From Sandarakinorhabdus sp. AAP62 (GTDB lineage Bacteria; Pseudomonadota; Alphaproteobacteria; Sphingomonadales; Sphingomonadaceae), in assembly GCF_000331225.1 (NCBI RefSeq), contig NZ_ANFY01000003.1:419001-483000 (forward strand): DNA of 64,000 nucleotides, in the 5' to 3' direction. Both the position numbers and the translations under genes were made by a program. How positions within the stretch are numbered: position 1 is the stretch's first letter; every line of letters begins with the position of its first letter. Below, in pieces: positions 17,463 through 29,183 of the stretch. The notes below the pieces were generated by a model. It had not been told where the DNA came from. It did no database searches and was given only the letters and a program-made list of their open reading frames with translations.

Positions 17463-18314
17463 ATGGCGACGGCAATGACGACGAGCACGCTGGATATCAG
17501 GCCGTTGACACCGGCCATCGGTGCCGAGATTTACGGCATCGATCTGGCCGCGCCGCATATCGCCGATCATATCCCGGCAATCCGGGCGGCGCTGCTCACC
17601 CACAAGGTGATCTTCTTCCGCGATCAACATATCACCGCGGCCCAGCATATCGCCTTCGCCCGCCACTTCGGCGATCTGGAAATCCACCCAGCCACGCCCA
17701 AGGATCAGCCCAACCCCGAAATCCTGCGCATCGCCCACGGGCCGGACAGCCGCGGTAGTGAAAACAACTGGCACAGCGACGTGACCTGGCGGGAACGGCC
17801 GTCATTGGGCTCGATCCTGCGCGCCATCGAAGTGCCGGAAGTAGGCGGCGACACGCTGTTTGCGGACATGCACCTGGCCTTCCTGTCGCTGAGCCCGGAA
17901 ATGCAGCGCATCGCCCGCAGCCTGACCGCCGTGCATGATATCGCGCGGGTGTTTGCCAAACGGCTGGGCAAGGCGGCGGAGGAACTGCACGCCAAATATC
18001 CGCCGCAGCGCCACCCGGTGGTGCGCACCCACCCCGAAACCGGCGCGCCCACCCTGTTCGTCAATGGCGGCTTCACCAGCCATATCGAGGGCCTCAGCCC
18101 GCTGGAGAGCGAGCGTCTGCTGGCGCATTTCTATGCCACGGCATCGAACCCCGAACGCCAGTGCCGTTTCCGCTGGCAGCCGGGCAGCATCGCCTTCTGG
18201 GACAATCGCGCCACCCAGCATTTCGCCGCCAGCGATTATTTCCCCGCCCGCCGCGTGATGGAACGTGTCACCATTGCCGGCTGCAAGCCGTTTCACGATC
18301 CGGCACGGGGCTGA
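17463..18314 (+). CDS. TauD/TfdA-family Fe(II)/2-oxoglutarate dioxygenase
   Basis: 283 residues. The iron-binding facial triad is His104 and Asp106 in NNWHSDVTW and His253 in NRATQHFA; Arg264 or Arg268 in FPARRVMERV would bind 2-oxoglutarate. The start region (LTPAIGAEIYGIDLA) and VIFFRDQHI are typical of TauD-like enzymes. Members oxidise taurine, alkyl sulfates or aryloxyalkanoates; specificity is not evident. GAGGGGGGAAG precedes the ATG at 17463. Divergent from the sulfotransferase and convergent with the enoyl-CoA hydratase homologue. Confidence 0.9.
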   Translation: MATAMTTSTLDIRPLTPAIGAEIYGIDLAAPHIADHIPAIRAALLTHKVIFFRDQHITAAQHIAFARHFGDLEIHPATPKDQPNPEILRIAHGPDSRGSENNWHSDVTWRERPSLGSILRAIEVPEVGGDTLFADMHLAFLSLSPEMQRIARSLTAVHDIARVFAKRLGKAAEELHAKYPPQRHPVVRTHPETGAPTLFVNGGFTSHIEGLSPLESERLLAHFYATASNPERQCRFRWQPGSIAFWDNRATQHFAASDYFPARRVMERVTIAGCKPFHDPARG

Positions 18315-18318
18315 AGCC

Positions 18319-19155
18319 TCAGGCGCCCGCCACTGCCGCGCTGATCTCCGCCACCCGCCGTTCGCCTTCCCGCGTCTGCCCGCCCAGTGCCAGGAAGCGG
18401 CGCATGGCGGCGCGGGCCGGGTCGCTGAACAGCAGGGTCTGGAACAGGGCGGCTTCGCGCTCGCAGCCTTCCGCGATCGGCAGCGTCGCGCTGTCCACCG
18501 ATTGCTTGGCCAGCCGCACCGCCGCTGCCGGGAAGCTGGCGATGCGGCGGGCCAGTGCGTCCACATGCGCGTCGATGGCATCGGCGGGCAGGGCGCGGTT
18601 GAGCCAGCCCCAGCGTTCCGCTGTTTCGGCATCCACGTCGATGCCGCCCAATATGATCTCCATCGCCCGCGCGCGGCCGACGAGGCGCGGCAGATTCTGG
18701 GTGCCGGTACCGCCGGGCAATATGCCGATCGGCACTTCCATCTGGTTGATGATGGTCTTGCCGATGACGCCGAAGCGCATGTCGAAATTCATCGACAGTT
18801 CGGCGCCGCCGCCGCCGACCCGGCCTTCGATCTGCGCGATCGTCACCTTGTCCATGGTGCGGAAACGGTGGCACATTTCATGATAGGCATTGGCCGCCTC
18901 GGTGGGCGGCGCCGGCGCATCGGCCATGGCGATCAGCGCTTCGACATCGAAATGGGCGAGGAAGAAATCCGGGTCCGCGCTCTTCAGCACGAACACCAGC
19001 ACCGACGGGTCGGCCTCCAGTTCGGCTGCCAGCTGCGCCAGCTCCCCGAACAGCGCCATGGTGATGATGTTGATCGGCGGATTGTTGATCACCGCCGTGA
19101 TCAGCGGGCCATCCCGCCGGACCTGCAGCAGCGTATAATTGTCATAGGCCATCAT
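18319..19155 (-). CDS. Enoyl-CoA hydratase/isomerase family protein
   Basis: 278 residues of the crotonase superfamily. The second oxyanion-hole strand GRVGGGGAELSMNFDMRFGV and the motif MEVPIGILPGGTGTQNLPRLVG, each with a candidate acidic residue, are near 120-165. The first oxyanion-hole motif, usually FSAGADL, reads FFLAHFDVEAL, a divergent form, so the reaction may not be classical hydration of 2-enoyl-CoA. Start ATG at 19155 (ATGATG) follows GGGGGAGACAG. The gene ends 4 bp from the convergent dioxygenase. Confidence 0.85.
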   Translation of the reverse strand: MMAYDNYTLLQVRRDGPLITAVINNPPINIITMALFGELAQLAAELEADPSVLVFVLKSADPDFFLAHFDVEALIAMADAPAPPTEAANAYHEMCHRFRTMDKVTIAQIEGRVGGGGAELSMNFDMRFGVIGKTIINQMEVPIGILPGGTGTQNLPRLVGRARAMEIILGGIDVDAETAERWGWLNRALPADAIDAHVDALARRIASFPAAAVRLAKQSVDSATLPIAEGCEREAALFQTLLFSDPARAAMRRFLALGGQTREGERRVAEISAAVAGA

Positions 19156-19215
19156 CTGTCTCCCCCAGCGGCAGCAAAGCTTACGCCTCGGCCCCCACAG
19201 TGCAAGCCAGCGATG

Positions 19216-19242
19216 TTGACCTCTCCGGCCGCCTCGTCTAAA
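19216..19242 (+). promoter_or_regulatory. Candidate str operon promoter
   Basis: TTGAC (19216-19220), 17 bp, CTAAA (19238-19242). The same pair with the same spacing, TTGAC-N17-CTAAC, precedes rpsM. It leaves a leader of roughly 170 nt before rpsL. Confidence 0.55.
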
Positions 19243-19309
19243 GGCGCGCATCCCTGAACGGCGGCAACGCTGGGCGGGGGATACGACAGACGGCACCGTG
19301 CGTGAACAA

Positions 19310-19334
19310 GCCTTCCGGTTTCGGGAGGCCTTTT
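19310..19334 (+). terminator. Terminator-like hairpin in the rpsL leader
   Basis: GCCTTCCG (19310-19317), loop GTTT, CGGGAGGC (19322-19329), then CTTTT. It lies about 60 nt downstream of the expected transcription start and 89 bp before the rpsL ATG, so it could attenuate the str operon. The rest of the 267-bp gap 19156-19422 shows no gene. Confidence 0.55.
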
Positions 19335-19422
19335 CGCGCTTATGTGATGGGAACATCAACGGGGCAGGTCTGGAGTAGGCGTCTGGCCATGGTGGCCATT
19401 TGCCGAAGCGAGAAGAGAGACG

Positions 19423-19794
19423 ATGCCAACGATCAACCAGTTGATCCGCAAGGGTCGCACGCCGCAAAAGGCGCGCAACAAGGTGCCGGCCATGGAGGCC
19501 AACCCGCAGAAGCGTGGCGTTTGCACCCGCGTTTACACCACCACCCCCAAGAAGCCGAACTCGGCGCTCCGCAAGGTGGCCAAGATCCGTCTGACCAATG
19601 GCTTTGAAGTCATCGGCTACATCCCGGGTGAAGGCCACAACCTGCAGGAACACTCGGTCGTGCTGATTCGCGGCGGCCGCGTGAAGGATCTTCCCGGCGT
19701 GCGCTATCACATCGTTCGCGGTGTGCTCGACACGCAGGGTGTGAAGAACCGCAAGCAGAGCCGTTCGAAGTACGGCGCCAAGCGTCCGAAGTAA
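19423..19794 (+). CDS. rpsL: 30S ribosomal protein S12
   Basis: 123 residues, full length, beginning [12 protein letters not shown]. uS12 sits at the decoding centre of the 30S subunit. [16 protein letters not shown] (Lys43) and [13 protein letters not shown] (Lys88, Asp89) are the wild-type forms of the streptomycin-contact loops, so target-site resistance is not predicted. First gene of the str operon; rpsG follows after 13 bp. Confidence 0.98.
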   Translation: MPTINQLIRKGRTPQKARNKVPAMEANPQKRGVCTRVYTTTPKKPNSALRKVAKIRLTNGFEVIGYIPGEGHNLQEHSVVLIRGGRVKDLPGVRYHIVRGVLDTQGVKNRKQSRSKYGAKRPK

Positions 19795-19807
19795 GGGGGA
19801 TATAGAT

Positions 19808-20278
19808 ATGTCACGTCGTCGTCGCCCCGAAAAGCGCGTCATCCTGCCGGATCCCAAGTTCGGCGATCAGGTGCTTTCCAAATTCATGAACCTCGTCATG
19901 CTGCAGGGCAAGAAGTCGGTCGCTGAATCGATCGTCTATTCCGCTCTCGAAGTGATCGAGGCCAAGAGCCGCCGTGAACCGCTGGGCGTGTTCCACGATG
20001 CGCTTGCCAACGTGCGCCCGGGCATCGAAGTGCGCAGCCGCCGCGTCGGCGGTGCCACTTACCAGGTGCCGGTGGAAGTCCGTCCGGAACGTGGCCAGGC
20101 GCTGGCCATCCGCTGGATCATCTCGGCCGCCCGCAAGCGCGCCGAGCACACGATGGCCGCCCGGCTGTCGGCCGAGCTGATGGACGCCGCCGCCAACCGC
20201 GGTTCGGCCGTCAAGAAGCGTGAAGACACGCACCGGATGGCGGAAGCCAACCGCGCCTTCTCGCACTACCGCTGGTAA
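19808..20278 (+). CDS. rpsG: 30S ribosomal protein S7
   Basis: 156 residues starting [21 protein letters not shown] and ending NRAFSHYRW, the expected uS7 length. It nucleates the 3' major domain of 16S rRNA and lines the E site. In enterobacteria S7 represses its own operon by binding the rpsL-rpsG spacer; the spacer here is only 13 bp, so that control would need to differ. Confidence 0.98.
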   Translation: MSRRRRPEKRVILPDPKFGDQVLSKFMNLVMLQGKKSVAESIVYSALEVIEAKSRREPLGVFHDALANVRPGIEVRSRRVGGATYQVPVEVRPERGQALAIRWIISAARKRAEHTMAARLSAELMDAAANRGSAVKKREDTHRMAEANRAFSHYRW

Positions 20279-20344
20279 TCAGTGCGGCCGGCGCCGTTCG
20301 CGGTGCCGGCCCATCCCTTTCCCCCAAGCCTGAGGCTCTTCCCC

Positions 20345-22434
<2,090 letters not shown>

Positions 22435-22438
<4 letters not shown>

Positions 22439-22460
22439 TTTTTCGCGAAACCCGGCTAGT
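22435..22460 (+). promoter_or_regulatory. Possible internal promoter for tuf
   Basis: TTGAT (22435-22439, overlapping the fusA stop), 16 bp, CTAGT (22456-22460), in the 149-bp fusA-tuf gap. A separate promoter would fit the higher EF-Tu demand. Spacing is one shorter than at rpsL. Confidence 0.35.
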
Positions 22461-22587
22461 CAGCGCGCCTCTGGGCACGATGATTCGGCCGGTTCTCCGC
22501 TGACACCACCGCCAGGGCGGTTCCGTTGTGGACCCGCCAAAATCGTTGAACGCCTCACACGTTGAGCAAGGAAGAAGGTTCAAGGCC

Positions 22588-23778
22588 ATGGCCAAAGCAA
22601 AATTCGAGCGGAACAAGCCGCACTGCAACATCGGGACCATCGGTCACGTCGACCATGGCAAGACCTCGCTGACTGCCGCCATCACCAAGGTGCTGGCTGA
22701 AACCGGTGGCGCCACCTTCACGTCGTACGACAACATCGACAAGGCCCCGGAAGAGCGTGAGCGCGGCATCACCATCTCGACCGCCCACGTCGAGTATGAA
22801 ACCACCAACCGCCACTATGCCCACGTCGATTGCCCCGGCCACGCCGATTATGTGAAGAACATGATCACCGGTGCCGCGCAGATGGACGGCGCCATCCTGG
22901 TCGTGTCGGCCACCGATGGCCCGATGCCGCAGACCAAGGAGCACATCCTGCTCGCCAAGCAGGTCGGCGTGCCGTCGATGGTCGTGTTCATGAACAAGTG
23001 CGACCTGGTTGACGACGAGGAAATCCTCGAGCTGGTCGAAATGGAAATCCGTGAAGAACTGTCCAAGCGCGATTTCGATGGCGACAACATTCCGATCATC
23101 CGTGGTTCGGCCGTGTGCGCCCTGAACGGCACCAACGACAAGCTGGGCCGTGAAGCCATCCTGGCGCTGATGGCCGCTGTTGACGATTATATCCCGCAGC
23201 CGGAGCGTCCGCTGGACAAGCCGTTCCTGATGCCGATCGAAGACGTGTTCTCGATCTCGGGCCGCGGCACCGTGGTCACCGGCCGCGTGGAATCGGGCGT
23301 CGTCAAGGTTGGCGAGGAAATCGAGATCGTCGGTATCCACGACACCCGCAAGACCGTCTGCACCGGCGTCGAAATGTTCCGCAAGCTGCTCGATCAGGGC
23401 CAGGCTGGCGATAACATCGGTGCCCTGCTGCGCGGTGTGGGCCGTGAAGACGTGGAGCGCGGCCAGGTGCTGTGCAAGCCCGGCTCGATCAAGCCGCACA
23501 CCGAGTTCACCGCCGAAGTCTATGTGCTGTCGAAGGACGAAGGTGGCCGTCACACGCCGTTCTTCGCCAACTACCGCCCGCAGTTCTACTTCCGCACCAC
23601 CGACGTCACCGGCACCGTTGAGCTGCCGGCTGGCACCGAAATGGTGATGCCGGGTGACAACGTGCAGCTGACCGTCAAGCTGATCGCTCCGATCGCCATG
23701 GACCAGGGCCTGCGCTTCGCCATTCGCGAAGGCGGCCGTACCGTCGGCGCCGGCGTGGTTGCAACCATCATCAAGTGA
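22588..23778 (+). CDS. tuf: Translation elongation factor Tu
   Basis: 396 residues. G1 [22 protein letters not shown] (switch II), NKCDLVDD (G4) and C-terminal [15 protein letters not shown] are all canonical. EF-Tu delivers aminoacyl-tRNA to the ribosome. The ATG at 22588 follows AAGGAAGAAGG. It bridges the str and S10 operons, with two strong hairpins in the spacer after it. Only one copy is visible here; a second may exist elsewhere. Confidence 0.98.
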   Translation: MAKAKFERNKPHCNIGTIGHVDHGKTSLTAAITKVLAETGGATFTSYDNIDKAPEERERGITISTAHVEYETTNRHYAHVDCPGHADYVKNMITGAAQMDGAILVVSATDGPMPQTKEHILLAKQVGVPSMVVFMNKCDLVDDEEILELVEMEIREELSKRDFDGDNIPIIRGSAVCALNGTNDKLGREAILALMAAVDDYIPQPERPLDKPFLMPIEDVFSISGRGTVVTGRVESGVVKVGEEIEIVGIHDTRKTVCTGVEMFRKLLDQGQAGDNIGALLRGVGREDVERGQVLCKPGSIKPHTEFTAEVYVLSKDEGGRHTPFFANYRPQFYFRTTDVTGTVELPAGTEMVMPGDNVQLTVKLIAPIAMDQGLRFAIREGGRTVGAGVVATIIK

Positions 23779-23784
23779 GTGTAA

Positions 23785-23812
23785 AGGGCCGCTTCCCTAG
23801 GGGAGCGGCCCT
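23785..23812 (+). terminator. Hairpin after tuf
   Basis: AGGGCCGCT-CCC and GGG-AGCGGCCCT around a TA loop, 7 bp after the tuf stop. No T-run follows, so it may act as a pause, an RNase barrier or a Rho-dependent end rather than a strict intrinsic terminator. Confidence 0.55.
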
Positions 23813-23892
23813 GATTCGTCCGCGCGTGGAAACACCGCGCAGATGAAAAAGCCGGGCCCCGCGGCGTGAAGACCCAGGGGCAGGAATTTCGA

Positions 23893-23946
23893 AGCGGCCG
23901 GTGCAACCCCGACCTTGGTTTGGGGATGAACCGGTCCGCTTTTTTT
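23893..23946 (+). terminator. Intrinsic terminator or attenuator before rpsJ
   Basis: Outer stem AGCGGCCGGT with ACCGGT-CCGCT (one bulged T), inner stem CCCC/GGGG, followed directly by TTTTTTT. It ends 45 bp before the rpsJ ATG. No housekeeping promoter of the local type is visible between it and rpsJ, so read-through or regulated attenuation of the S10 operon is likely. Confidence 0.7.
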
Positions 23947-23991
23947 GAATGAACGCTGCCAATATTTTGGCTGCAGAACAAGATTGGTGCC

Positions 23992-24306
23992 ATGGACGCT
24001 CAGAACATCCGCATTCGCCTGAAGGCTTTTGACCATCGTGTGCTCGATCTGGCCACCGGTGAGATCGCCGACACCGCCAAGCGGACTGGTGCGGCCATCC
24101 GTGGCCCGATTCCGCTGCCGACGCGCTTCGAGAAGTTCACCGTGAACCGCTCGCCGCACGTCGACAAGAAGAGCCGTGAACAGTTCGAGGTGCGCACCTA
24201 CAAGCGTCTTCTCGACATTGTTGACCCGACCCCGCAGACGGTGGACGCGCTGATGAAGCTCGATCTGGCCGCCGGCGTGGACGTGGAAATCAAGCTCGGC
24301 AAGTAA
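23992..24306 (+). CDS. rpsJ: 30S ribosomal protein S10
   Basis: 104 residues with the uS10 core ([34 protein letters not shown]). Besides its place in the 30S head, S10 is NusE of antitermination complexes. Start ATG at 23992. First gene of the S10 operon, 91 bp before rplC, behind an attenuator-like hairpin. Confidence 0.97.
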   Translation: MDAQNIRIRLKAFDHRVLDLATGEIADTAKRTGAAIRGPIPLPTRFEKFTVNRSPHVDKKSREQFEVRTYKRLLDIVDPTPQTVDALMKLDLAAGVDVEIKLGK

Positions 24307-24397
24307 CCGTCCCGACCAAATACGCGGAGCGACTTTGGAAGGGTCACGCCCCTCCCCCGGGAACACCGGATGGGGCCTCTGATGAAAGGAACAGATC

Positions 24398-25141
24398 ATG
24401 CGCACAGGCGTGATCGCGAAGAAAATGGGGATGACGCGGATTTTCCGCGATGACGGCCGGCACGTTCCGGTGACCGTCCTTGCCCTCGAGAACAACCAGG
24501 TCGTCGCGGTGAAGACCGACGAGACCGACGGCTACACCGCTGTCCAGCTTGGCGCTGGCGCGAAGAAGGCCAAGAACACCACGAAGCCCGAGCGCGGTCA
24601 TTTCGGCAAGGCCGAAGTGGAGCCCAAGGCCAAGGTGGCGGAATTCCGCGTGGCGGCTGACGCCGTGCTGGAACCCGGCGCCACCATTTCCGCGGATCAT
24701 TTTGTCCCCGGCCAGATGGTTGATGTCACCGGCATCACCCAGGGCAAGGGCTTTGCCGGCGTCATGAAGCGCTGGAACTTCGGCGGTCTGCGCGCCACCC
24801 ACGGCGTCTCGGTCTCGCACCGTTCGCACGGTTCCACTGGCCAGCGCCAGGATCCGGGCAAGGTGTTCAAGGGCAAGAAGATGGCCGGCCACATGGGCGC
24901 CAAGCAGCGCACCCAGCAAAATCTGGAAGTCGTGTCGACCGACGTCGAGCGCGGCCTGATCTTCGTGATGGGCTCGGTGCCCGGCTCGAAGGGCGGCTGG
25001 CTGCTCGTCAAGGACGCCGTCAAGGTGGCCCGCAACGCCGACGCCCCCTATCCGGCCGCTCTCAAGGTGGCTGCCAACACCAACGTCGTGACCGAAGCGG
25101 TTGATGCCGCCCCGGCCGCTGACGAAACCACGGAGGCCTGA
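24398..25141 (+). CDS. rplC: 50S ribosomal protein L3
   Basis: 247 residues. It starts [16 protein letters not shown]; the conserved loop [21 protein letters not shown] reaches towards the peptidyl-transferase centre and includes the Gln that PrmB methylates in other bacteria. It is about 35 residues longer than the E. coli protein because of an acidic Ala/Thr/Glu tail ([11 protein letters not shown]). Ribosome binding site GAAAGGAAC. Overlaps nothing; rplD starts 2 bp after the stop. Confidence 0.97.
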   Translation: MRTGVIAKKMGMTRIFRDDGRHVPVTVLALENNQVVAVKTDETDGYTAVQLGAGAKKAKNTTKPERGHFGKAEVEPKAKVAEFRVAADAVLEPGATISADHFVPGQMVDVTGITQGKGFAGVMKRWNFGGLRATHGVSVSHRSHGSTGQRQDPGKVFKGKKMAGHMGAKQRTQQNLEVVSTDVERGLIFVMGSVPGSKGGWLLVKDAVKVARNADAPYPAALKVAANTNVVTEAVDAAPAADETTEA

Positions 25142-25143
25142 TC

Positions 25144-25767
25144 ATGAAGATTCAGGTGAAGACCCTGACCGCGGCTGACGCCGGCGAGCTGGAACTGTCG
25201 GACGCCGTGTTCGGCAAGGAACCGCGCCTCGATATCCTGCACCGCGTTGTGACCTGGCAGCTGGAAAAGCGTCGCGGCACCGCCCGCAAGGCGCGTGAGC
25301 GCAGCGAAGTCGCCCGCACTGGCAAGAAGCTGGGCAACCAGAAGGGCGGCGGTCGTGCCCGTCACGGCAACCGCGCCGCGCCGCAGTTCATCGGCGGCGG
25401 CAAGGCCCATGGCCCGCGCGTGCGTGATTTCGATCCGTCGCTGAACAAGAAGATCCGCCGTCTTGGCCTGGCCACCGCGCTGTCGGTGAAGGCCCAGGAA
25501 GGCAAGCTGATCGTCGTGGAAGACCTGAACCTTGGCGAAGCCAAGACTAAGGCGTTCCTCGCTTCGATGGGCGCGCTCGGCATCACGTCCGGCCTGTTCA
25601 TCGATGGCGCTGCGGTTGATGTCGGCTTTGCCCGCGCGTCGGCCAACGTGCCGCACATCGATGTGCTGCCGGCCATCGGCGCCAACGTCTATGACATTCT
25701 CAAGCACGACACGCTGGTCCTGACCCGCGCTGCCGTTTCGGCTCTGGAGGCCCGGGTCAATGGCTAA
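25144..25767 (+). CDS. rplD: 50S ribosomal protein L4
   Basis: 207 residues, normal length. The extended loop [20 protein letters not shown] lines the exit tunnel where macrolides bind. In E. coli L4 also represses the S10 operon through the leader; whether this acts on the hairpin at 23.9 kb is open. It overlaps rplW by 8 bp. Confidence 0.97.
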   Translation: MKIQVKTLTAADAGELELSDAVFGKEPRLDILHRVVTWQLEKRRGTARKARERSEVARTGKKLGNQKGGGRARHGNRAAPQFIGGGKAHGPRVRDFDPSLNKKIRRLGLATALSVKAQEGKLIVVEDLNLGEAKTKAFLASMGALGITSGLFIDGAAVDVGFARASANVPHIDVLPAIGANVYDILKHDTLVLTRAAVSALEARVNG

Positions 25768-26059
25768 CATCGATCTCAAGCACTACGACGTTGTCGTGAA
25801 GCCGGTGATCACCGAGAAGTCCACGCTGGTGTCGGAATATAACCAGGTCGTCTTCCAGGTCGCCAAGGACAGCACCAAGCCGCAGATCAAGGCCGCCATC
25901 GAAGCGCTCTATGGCGTGAAGGTGCTGGCCGTGAACACCATGGTCGCCAAGGGCAAGACCAAGCGCTGGCGCGGCCAGGAATATCGCCGGTCTGATGTGA
26001 AGAAGGCCGTGGTGACGGTTGCCGATGGCGACCGCATCGACGTGACCACCAGCATCTGA
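25760..26059 (+). CDS. rplW: 50S ribosomal protein L23
   Basis: 99 residues, with [19 protein letters not shown] and GKTKRWRG typical of uL23. It stands at the tunnel exit and docks trigger factor, SRP and SecYEG. Start ATG at 25760 lies inside the end of rplD. Confidence 0.97.
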   Translation: MANIDLKHYDVVVKPVITEKSTLVSEYNQVVFQVAKDSTKPQIKAAIEALYGVKVLAVNTMVAKGKTKRWRGQEYRRSDVKKAVVTVADGDRIDVTTSI

Positions 26060-26075
26060 GGGCAGGGACAGAACC

Positions 26076-26918
26076 ATGGCACTCAAGAAATTCAACCCGA
26101 CCAGCCCCGGCCAGCGCGGCCTGGTGCTGATCGACCGCTCGGCCCTGCACAAGGGTCGTCCGCTCAAGACGCTCACCGAAGGTCTGAAGAAGACCGGCGG
26201 CCGCAACAACAAGGGCCACGCCACCGCGCGCGGCATTGGCGGCGGTCACAAGCGCCTGTATCGGATCGTCGATTTCAAGCGCCGTCTGTGGGACGTGCCG
26301 GCCACTGTCGAACGGATGGAATATGACCCCAACCGTTCGGCCTTCATCGCGCTGGTGAAGTACGCCGACAAGGAAGGCACCCAGGCCTATATCATCGCCC
26401 CGCAGCGCCTGAACGTTGGTGACAGCGTGATCGCCGGCAAGAAGGTCGACGTGAAGCCGGGCAATGCGATGGAAATCGGCCAGATGCCGGTTGGCACCAT
26501 TGTCCACAACGTCGAGCTGAAGCCCGGCAAGGGCGGCCAGATGGCCCGCGCCGCCGGCACCTTCGTGCAGGTCGTGGGCCGCGACAAGGGCATGGTGATG
26601 GTGCGCCTGAACTCGGGCGAGCAGCGTTATGTCCGCGCCGAGTGCATGGCCACCGTGGGCGCCGTGTCCAACCCGGACAACAGCAACCAGAACCTCGGCA
26701 AGGCCGGCCGCAACCGCTGGCTCGGCTATCGTCCGCTCACCCGCGGCGTTGCCAAGAACCCGGTCGACCACCCGCACGGCGGTGGTGAAGGCCGCACCTC
26801 GGGCGGCCGTCACCCGGTCACCCCGTGGGGCAAGCCGACCAAGGGCATGAAGACCCGTTCGAACAAGGCGACGGATCACATGATCATCCGTTCGCGCCAC
26901 GCCAAGAAGAAGAGGTAA
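26076..26918 (+). CDS. rplB: 50S ribosomal protein L2
   Basis: 280 residues. [15 protein letters not shown] start and the C-terminal [22 protein letters not shown] loop, whose His is needed for peptidyl-transfer activity, are conserved. It binds domain IV of 23S rRNA and bridges to the 30S subunit. Spaced 16 bp after rplW. Confidence 0.98.
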   Translation: MALKKFNPTSPGQRGLVLIDRSALHKGRPLKTLTEGLKKTGGRNNKGHATARGIGGGHKRLYRIVDFKRRLWDVPATVERMEYDPNRSAFIALVKYADKEGTQAYIIAPQRLNVGDSVIAGKKVDVKPGNAMEIGQMPVGTIVHNVELKPGKGGQMARAAGTFVQVVGRDKGMVMVRLNSGEQRYVRAECMATVGAVSNPDNSNQNLGKAGRNRWLGYRPLTRGVAKNPVDHPHGGGEGRTSGGRHPVTPWGKPTKGMKTRSNKATDHMIIRSRHAKKKR

Positions 26919-26924
26919 GCGCGC

Positions 26925-27200
26925 ATGAGCCGCTCCGTCTGGAAGGGTCCCTTCGTGGATCTCTCGCTGCTGAAGAAGGCCGAAGCCGCACAGGGCTCCG
27001 GTGCGCGTGCGCCGATCAAGACCTGGTCGCGCCGTTCCACCATCCTGCCGCAGTTCGTTGGCCTCACCTTCAACGTTTACAATGGCAAGAAGCACATCCC
27101 CGTCACCGTCAACGAAGACATGGTGGGCATGAAGCTGGGCGAATTCGCGCCGACGCGCTTCTTCCCCGGCCACGCCGCTGACAAGAAGGGCAAGCGCTGA
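26925..27200 (+). CDS. rpsS: 30S ribosomal protein S19
   Basis: 91 residues: [18 protein letters not shown] and [11 protein letters not shown] end. uS19 pairs with S13 at the 30S head near the A-site tRNA. Its TGA shares the A with the rplV ATG (TGATG). Confidence 0.97.
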   Translation: MSRSVWKGPFVDLSLLKKAEAAQGSGARAPIKTWSRRSTILPQFVGLTFNVYNGKKHIPVTVNEDMVGMKLGEFAPTRFFPGHAADKKGKR

Positions 27201-27586
27201 TGTCCAAGCCCAAATCCCCCCGCAAGGTCGGCGACCGCGAGGCGCTGGCTGTTGCCACCACCATCCGCGGCTCGGCCTACAAGCTGAACCTGGTGGCTGG
27301 TCTGATCCGCGGCCGCAAGGCTTCGGACGCGCTCAACATCCTGCAGTTCAGCCGCAAGGCGATGGCGGTTGATGTGCGCAAGGTGCTGGCTTCGGCCGTC
27401 GCCAACGCCGAGAACAACCACAATCTCGATGTCGATGCGCTGATCGTCAAGGAAGCCAGCGTTGGCAAGGCGATCACCATGAAGCGCTTCACGCCGCGTG
27501 CGCGTGGCCGTGCCTCTGCCATCACCAAGCCGTTCAGCCGCCTGCGCGTCGTCGTCCGCGAAGCCGATGAAGAGGGAGCAAACTAA
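27200..27586 (+). CDS. rplV: 50S ribosomal protein L22
   Basis: 128 residues. The beta-hairpin [22 protein letters not shown] extends into the exit tunnel and carries no macrolide-resistance deletion that can be seen. Coupled at both ends: TGATG with rpsS and TAATG with rpsC. Confidence 0.97.
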   Translation: MSKPKSPRKVGDREALAVATTIRGSAYKLNLVAGLIRGRKASDALNILQFSRKAMAVDVRKVLASAVANAENNHNLDVDALIVKEASVGKAITMKRFTPRARGRASAITKPFSRLRVVVREADEEGAN

Positions 27587-28281
27587 TGGGTCACAAGACG
27601 TCCCCCATCGGTCTGCGCCTGCAGATCAACCGCACCTGGGACAGCCGCTGGTTCGCCAAGGGCGACGATTACGGCAATCTGCTGCTGGAAGATCTTCGCA
27701 TCCGCGAGTTCATCCTGAAGAACCACGCCCAGGCCGCCATCTCCAAGGTGGTGATCGAGCGCCCGGCCAAGCTGTGCCGCGTGTCCATCTTTGCCGCGCG
27801 CCCCGGCGTGATCATCGGCAAGAAGGGTGCGGACATCGAGAAGCTGCGCAAGCAGATCGCCCAGATGACCCGCAGCGACGTGAGCCTGAACATCGTTGAA
27901 ATCCGCAAGCCGGAAATCGATGCCAAGCTGGTGGCCGCCGGTGTGTGCGATCAGCTGGAGCGCCGCATCGCCTTCCGCCGCGCCATGAAGCGCGCGGTGC
28001 AGTCGGCCCTGCGCCTGGGCGCCGAAGGCATCAAGATCACCTGCTCGGGCCGTTTGGGTGGCGCGGAAATCGCCCGCACCGAATGGTATCGTGAAGGCCG
28101 TGTGCCGCTGCACACCCTGCGCGGCAATGTCGATTATGCCGAACATCAGGCCCACACTGCCTATGGCGTGTGCGGCGTGAAGGTCTGGATCTTCAAGGGC
28201 GAAATCCTTGGCCACGACCCGATGGCCCAGGATCGCCTGATGATGGAAGCCCAGACCTCTGGCGTCCGTCCGGCGCGCTGA
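27586..28281 (+). CDS. rpsC: 30S ribosomal protein S3
   Basis: 231 residues, [14 protein letters not shown] start, KH domain [18 protein letters not shown] near 80, and S3 C-terminal domain. It forms the mRNA entry site with S4 and S5 and has helicase-like activity. The ATG shares its A with the rplV stop. Confidence 0.97.
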   Translation: MGHKTSPIGLRLQINRTWDSRWFAKGDDYGNLLLEDLRIREFILKNHAQAAISKVVIERPAKLCRVSIFAARPGVIIGKKGADIEKLRKQIAQMTRSDVSLNIVEIRKPEIDAKLVAAGVCDQLERRIAFRRAMKRAVQSALRLGAEGIKITCSGRLGGAEIARTEWYREGRVPLHTLRGNVDYAEHQAHTAYGVCGVKVWIFKGEILGHDPMAQDRLMMEAQTSGVRPAR

Positions 28282-28294
28282 GGAGTAGAAAGAA

Positions 28295-28723
28295 ATGCTG
28301 TCACCAAAGCGCACCAAGTTCCGCAAGGCGTTCAAGGGCCGCATCCATGGCGATGCCAAGGGTGGTTCGGCGCTGAACTTCGGCGCCTTCGGCCTGAAGG
28401 CCATGGAGCCGGAGCGGATCACCGCCCGCCAGATCGAAGCGGCTCGTCGCGCCATTTCGCGTCACATGAAGCGTCAGGGCCGTTTGTGGATCCGGATTTT
28501 CCCCGATCTGCCGGTATCGTCCAAGCCTGCTGAAGTCCGCATGGGCTCGGGCAAGGGTTCGCCGGAATATTGGGTGGCCCGCGTCAAGCCCGGCCGTATC
28601 ATGTTCGAACTCGACGGCGTGCCGTACGACGTTGCTGCCGGCGCTTTCGAGCGTGCGGCCGCCAAGCTGCCGATCAAGACCAAGATGGTGGTCCGCCTCG
28701 GCGAACCGACCACACAGGACTAA
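28295..28723 (+). CDS. rplP: 50S ribosomal protein L16
   Basis: 142 residues beginning [19 protein letters not shown], with [19 protein letters not shown] and [15 protein letters not shown], the loops that contact A-site tRNA. Normal length. Preceded by GAGTAGAAAG; rpmC starts 4 bp after its stop. Confidence 0.97.
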   Translation: MLSPKRTKFRKAFKGRIHGDAKGGSALNFGAFGLKAMEPERITARQIEAARRAISRHMKRQGRLWIRIFPDLPVSSKPAEVRMGSGKGSPEYWVARVKPGRIMFELDGVPYDVAAGAFERAAAKLPIKTKMVVRLGEPTTQD

Positions 28724-28727
28724 GACA

Positions 28728-28943
28728 ATGGCCGACAAGATTTTTGCCGATCTGAAGGTTTCGACCGACGATCAACTCGCCAACCAGCTCTCGGAGCTGA
28801 AGCGGGAACAGTTCAACCTGCGGTTCCAGGCGGCCACCGGCCAGCTGGAGAGCCCCGGCCGTGTGCGCATCGTGCGCCGCACGATCGCCCGCATCAAGAC
28901 GCTGCAATCGGCCCGCAAGGCCGCCGCGCAGCCGGGAGCCTGA
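28728..28943 (+). CDS. rpmC: 50S ribosomal protein L29
   Basis: 71 residues from the ATG at 28728 (MADKIFADLKVS), with the helical hairpin LANQLSELKREQFNLRFQ and RRTIARIKTLQ. uL29 lies at the tunnel exit beside L23. Three base pairs separate it from rpsQ. Confidence 0.95.
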   Translation: MADKIFADLKVSTDDQLANQLSELKREQFNLRFQAATGQLESPGRVRIVRRTIARIKTLQSARKAAAQPGA

Positions 28944-28946
28944 GAC

Positions 28947-29183
28947 ATGCCGAAGCGCGTATTGCAGGGCACCGTGGTGTCCGACAAGGGCGACAAGACG
29001 GTCGTCGTGCTGGTGGAGCGCAAGGTCGCTCACCCGGTGTACGGCAAGATCATCCGTCGTTCGAAGAAGTATCACGCCCACGACGAGGGCAATGTGATCA
29101 AGGCCGGTGACACGGTGCGCATCGAGGAATGTGCGCCGCTGTCCAAGCTGAAGACGTGGAAGGTATTGGAAAAGGTCGGGTAA
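28947..29183 (+). CDS. rpsQ: 30S ribosomal protein S17
   Basis: 78 residues: [21 protein letters not shown], the OB-fold loops and [19 protein letters not shown] at the end. uS17 is an early 16S-binding protein. The terminal codons KVLEKVG plus stop are repeated in frame 39 bp downstream, and the TAA lies in the loop of an 11-bp stem. Confidence 0.96.
   Translation: MPKRVLQGTVVSDKGDKTVVVLVERKVAHPVYGKIIRRSKKYHAHDEGNVIKAGDTVRIEECAPLSKLKTWKVLEKVG

Noticed and set aside
19298-19378. 26-codon leader peptide frame before rpsL
   Set aside because: GTG start without a ribosome binding site and no run of regulatory codons; kept only as a note in the leader finding.
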